From an uncultured Lachnospiraceae bacterium (lineage in GTDB: Bacteria; Bacillota; Clostridia; Lachnospirales; Lachnospiraceae), in NCBI GenBank assembly GCA_902783295.1, contig CACZQT010000272.1, positions 1 to 8,601 on the forward strand: DNA of 8,601 nt, read 5' to 3'. Under the pieces are notes generated by a model. That model ran no database searches. It was not told where the DNA came from and saw only the letters and a list, made by a program, of their open reading frames with translations. Both the position numbers and the translations under genes were made by a program. Below, piece by piece: positions 6,586 to 8,601 of this stretch; the first letter of the stretch is position 1, and every line of letters starts with the position of its first letter.

Positions 6586-8061
6586 TCAGATCTTTCCCAG
6601 TTCCCTAAGAACCTTTTCAGCTTCTTCCCGGTCAGAGAAATGTGTCCTGACTCCCTCTACTTCCTGGTAGTCCTCATGTCCTTTTCCGATAATGGCAATA
6701 ATATCCCCTTTGCACGCATGTTCAATACTGTAGCGGATCGCTTCACGCCGGTCCGGGATATCAATGGATTTCCCTCCGGTCGGATCCAGTCCCTTATGGA
6801 TATCTTTCATGATATCCTCTACCCTTTCCCAGCGGGAATTATCAGCTGTAATGACGGAAAAATCAGCCATCTCCCCGGCTGCTTTCCCCATCTCAATACG
6901 CCGGTGAGGATCCCTGTTGCCTCCGCAGCCGAAAACCACCACGATACGGGGCGGATTATAGTCATGCAGGGTAGACAGAAGGCTCCGCGTACTTACTCCG
7001 TTATGGGCATAATCCACGATCACGGAGAAGTCCTCGCCGGAATACACCAGTTCCATGCGGCCTTCCACCCGGATGCGGCGGAGCGCCTGCTGGATCGCCG
7101 GCACTTCTACTCCCAGCACCATGGCTGCAGCAATCGCACCCAGTGCATTGTACACGCTGAACAGACCCGGAATCCCCACTTCCACGGGGTATTTGTATCT
7201 TCCGGTCAGATCAAAGCAGATGCCCATAAAACTCCCGTCCTTCAGATGGGAAATATGAATGGCCCGGAACTCGTCCCTGGCATTCTGGCCGAAAGTCAGG
7301 ACACCGCAGGTATGCCCCTTCAGGATTTCTTCGCAGTTCGGGTCATCCGCATTGACAATCCCGGTCCGGCATTTCTGGAAAAGAGTTCCCTTCCACATCC
7401 GGTACTCTTCAAAGCTGGCATGCTCATTCGGACCGATATGATCCGGGGACAGGTTAGTAAAAAGACCGATGTCAAATGTCATGCCGGCCACACGGTCCAT
7501 CATCAGACCCTGGGAAGAAACCTCCATAATCATGACATCGCATCCGGCTTCTGCCATACGGTAAAAATAATACTGCAGTTCATAAGACTCCGGAGTAGTA
7601 TTCTTTGTAGGGAAATGCTCTCCTGCGATCACAGCCCCATTGGTACCGATTACGCCAACCTTTTTTCCTCCGGCTTCCAGGATTTCTTTCAGCATATAGC
7701 TCGTCGTCGTTTTTCCCTTTGTGCCGGTAATGCCAACGGTTTTCATGCGGCGGGTCGGATGCCCGAAATAAGCAGCAGAAAGTTCCGCCAGCGCTTTCCT
7801 GGTCTTAGGAACCTTCACTACCGTCACATCCTCTGTTACTTCTATGTCTTTCTCGACTACAACAGCAGAAGCCCCTTTGGCCGCCACCTGGGGGATATAG
7901 TCATGCGCATCTACTTTTGTACCGCTTATGCAAACAAACAGACAGCCTGAGCAGTCTTTCCGGGAATCATAGATAATATCCCGGACAGGGACGTCCAGGC
8001 TTCCCTTCAGGACTTCATATTCCAGACCTTCCAACAGGCCCCGAAGTGTTCTTTTTTCCAT
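6586..8061 (-). CDS. murE: UDP-N-acetylmuramoyl-L-alanyl-D-glutamate--2,6-diaminopimelate ligase (MurE)
   Basis: A cytoplasmic Mur ligase that adds the third residue, probably meso-diaminopimelate, to UDP-MurNAc-L-Ala-D-Glu using ATP. The 491-residue length and three-domain layout are typical. Domain 1 (about 1-100) has YDSRKDCSGCLFVCISGTKVDAH at 31-53, split here only as a region. The central ATPase domain has the P-loop ITGTKGKTTTS at 111-121, NTTPES at 154-159, and HASFEEYRMWKGTLF at 214-228 with Lys224, the expected carbamylated lysine. The C-terminal domain has DYAHNG at 350-355, FGCGGNRD at 377-384 and GKGHEDYQ at 459-466. The amino-acid selectivity motif, usually DNPR in diaminopimelate-adding enzymes, reads DNSR (407-410). 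It keeps the Arg but has Ser for Pro. A lysine-adding enzyme would be expected to lack this Arg. ATG 8061 has AAGGA 6 nt upstream. It heads a probable operon with the PBP gene, driven by the strong promoter at 8303-8332. Confidence 0.95.
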   Translation of the reverse strand: MEKRTLRGLLEGLEYEVLKGSLDVPVRDIIYDSRKDCSGCLFVCISGTKVDAHDYIPQVAAKGASAVVVEKDIEVTEDVTVVKVPKTRKALAELSAAYFGHPTRRMKTVGITGTKGKTTTSYMLKEILEAGGKKVGVIGTNGAVIAGEHFPTKNTTPESYELQYYFYRMAEAGCDVMIMEVSSQGLMMDRVAGMTFDIGLFTNLSPDHIGPNEHASFEEYRMWKGTLFQKCRTGIVNADDPNCEEILKGHTCGVLTFGQNARDEFRAIHISHLKDGSFMGICFDLTGRYKYPVEVGIPGLFSVYNALGAIAAAMVLGVEVPAIQQALRRIRVEGRMELVYSGEDFSVIVDYAHNGVSTRSLLSTLHDYNPPRIVVVFGCGGNRDPHRRIEMGKAAGEMADFSVITADNSRWERVEDIMKDIHKGLDPTGGKSIDIPDRREAIRYSIEHACKGDIIAIIGKGHEDYQEVEGVRTHFSDREEAEKVLRELGKI

Positions 8062-8104
8062 GATCGTTCCTTCCCTTTTCAGCTTTACAGACCCTTATTT
8101 CCGT

Positions 8105-8286
8105 AAGAGACTTTCCGGTGGAGTCGGTTTCAAGAACGCCACCGACGTTCTTGCCGCGGCGCGCATGGTGCAAAGCACCTTTCTCTGTGCGCGCCTGCGA
8201 TCCGCCGGAGGCTTATATCCTGGCCGGAGATTGGGCTCCCACCTATAGAGGTGGGAGTCATCTCCGGTCAGGATATACTGTCTCTT
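8105..8286. ncRNA. Predicted highly structured RNA or palindromic element in the murE leader, class unknown
   Basis: By hand folding, in plus coordinates: P1 is 8105-8111 with 8280-8286 (AAGAGAC/GTCTCTT, perfect). P2 is 8112-8122 with 8201-8211 (11 pairs). Inside P2 are P3, 8131-8138 with 8146-8153 (CAAGAACG/CGTTCTTG), and P4, 8155-8165 with 8188-8199 (one bulge) topped by GGTGC/GCACC. P5 is 8214-8231 with 8260-8277 (18 pairs), continuing after a 2-nt bulge into 8234-8244 with 8249-8259 (11 pairs, ATAG loop). Junction linkers are only 0-2 nt in the outer three-way junction. The element lies wholly between the murE start site and ribosome site on the minus strand, yet the non-Watson-Crick pairs are G-U in the plus-strand reading. 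I see none of the conserved cores I know for T-box, TPP, FMN, SAM, cobalamin, c-di-AMP, 6S, tmRNA, SRP or RNase P RNAs. It could be a cis leader, an antisense ncRNA, or a small mobile palindrome. Confidence 0.5.
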
Positions 8287-8302
8287 TCCTATTATCTTTG
8301 TT

Positions 8303-8332
8303 ATTATATCCTTCTCACCATAAACCTGTCAA
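8303..8332 (-). promoter_or_regulatory. Near-consensus sigma-A promoter of murE-PBP operon
   Basis: On the minus strand there is a perfect -35 TTGACA (8327-8332), an 18-bp spacer and a perfect -10 TATAAT (8303-8308). The predicted start is near 8295-8297, giving an untranslated leader of about 235 nt before ATG 8061. The surrounding DNA is AT-rich, in contrast with the GC-rich structured leader. No operator was recognised. Confidence 0.85.
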
Positions 8333-8601
8333 TGGTTGACGCTTCCGAGAATAAAGTTTATAGTAAGAATTCGTTCCTGGCTCTCCCGGCTGTGCGGGAC
8401 AAAAAGTACGATTCTTCAGTCACTTTACTGATTTATAGTCTGCATTAGGTGAATTCCCTGCTTTGGCTCAAAAACACCTGATAATCCTGACAGTACATTG
8501 ATCCAAGGCTAAAACAGCTGGTTTACTTATATCTTTCGCAATCCGCAGTGCCGTCAAATGCATTCCACGGAAAACACGGCCGTCTCCGGTCGCTTTTCGG
8601 C
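8333..8601. other. Non-coding stretch upstream of the murE promoter, possible gene end at the right edge
   Basis: No convincing gene is visible. The part at 8333-8550 is AT-rich with several stops in every frame. It holds a small hairpin TCCCG/CGGGA (8384-8388 and 8395-8399) without a T tract. At the edge, the minus-strand frame beginning at 8601 reads AEKRPETAVFSVECI and stops at 8554. Its GC-rich third positions resemble the neighbouring genes, so it may be the end of an upstream gene. Two other minus frames are also open at the edge, so the frame is not settled. No strong terminator was seen between it and the murE promoter. Confidence 0.35.

Noticed and set aside
6397..7950. 517-codon open frame on the plus strand opposite murE
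   Set aside because: It is a shadow of murE: the minus frame has all Mur ligase motifs, while this frame is low in recognisable features and crosses the gene boundary.
8105..8286. Retron or TnpB/IscB guide RNA
   Set aside because: The long hairpin and pseudoknot potential invite the idea, but no reverse transcriptase, TnpB or IscB gene lies in the window and no class-specific motif was found.
8062..8296. T-box, SAM, TPP, cobalamin or c-di-AMP riboswitch in the murE leader
   Set aside because: None of the conserved core sequences I know for these classes is present, and no terminator hairpin with a T tract precedes murE.
8118..8448. Short plus-strand frames across the murE leader and promoter
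   Set aside because: They run through hairpin arms and the promoter, lack ribosome sites, and resemble no protein.
8480..8601. Minus-strand frame open at the right edge reading ...GMHLTALRIAKDISKPAVL...
   Set aside because: It stops in AT-rich sequence, has third-position composition unlike the neighbouring genes and no recognisable domain. Another frame ending at 8554 is equally or more plausible, so no gene was called.

Overview
The window reads as chromosomal DNA from a low-to-mid GC Firmicute of the Clostridia, most likely Lachnospiraceae-like. This is an inference from three things. The MATE N-terminus (MFSNRDL) has the look common in that group. The MurE variant carries DYAHN and FGCGGNR. 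The ATP-dependent PEP carboxykinase has bacterial family motifs. The Mur ligase keeps the features expected of a diaminopimelate-adding enzyme. No phage, IS transposase, CRISPR array, tRNA or rRNA was seen.

All five real genes lie on the minus strand, so transcription runs from right to left. From the right edge: (1) 8333-8601 is a stretch without a convincing gene, possibly holding the last codons of an upstream gene at the edge. (2) A near-perfect sigma-A promoter (8303-8332) is followed by an unusually structured leader of about 235 nt. (3) murE (6586-8061) and, 31 nt later, a class B penicillin-binding protein of the MecA/PBP3 type (3951-6554) form a cell-wall operon. (4) A 203-bp gap carries a candidate promoter and a 5' hairpin for pckA (2143-3747), the gluconeogenic/anaplerotic PEP carboxykinase. 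(5) A 169-bp gap with hairpins precedes a CPBP-family membrane protease (1080-1973). This is closely followed by a MATE efflux transporter truncated by the left edge (1-1047).

MurE adds the third residue of the peptidoglycan stem peptide in the cytoplasm. The PBP cross-links finished stem peptides outside the membrane. The pair therefore covers an early and a late step of one pathway and is probably co-transcribed. PckA is metabolically separate and has its own control region. The CPBP protease and MATE pump look like a membrane-protein pair.

Two things stand out. First, the murE leader contains a 182-bp element (8105-8286). It folds on paper into two nested three-way junctions closed by a perfect 7-bp stem, with tight linkers. 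I cannot match it to a riboswitch or ncRNA class that I know. All its wobble positions are G-U only if the plus strand is the RNA, while the promoter beside it reads the minus strand. Second, the PBP ends in a roughly 90-residue acidic tail of degenerate DWQEL-type repeats that would lie outside the cell.
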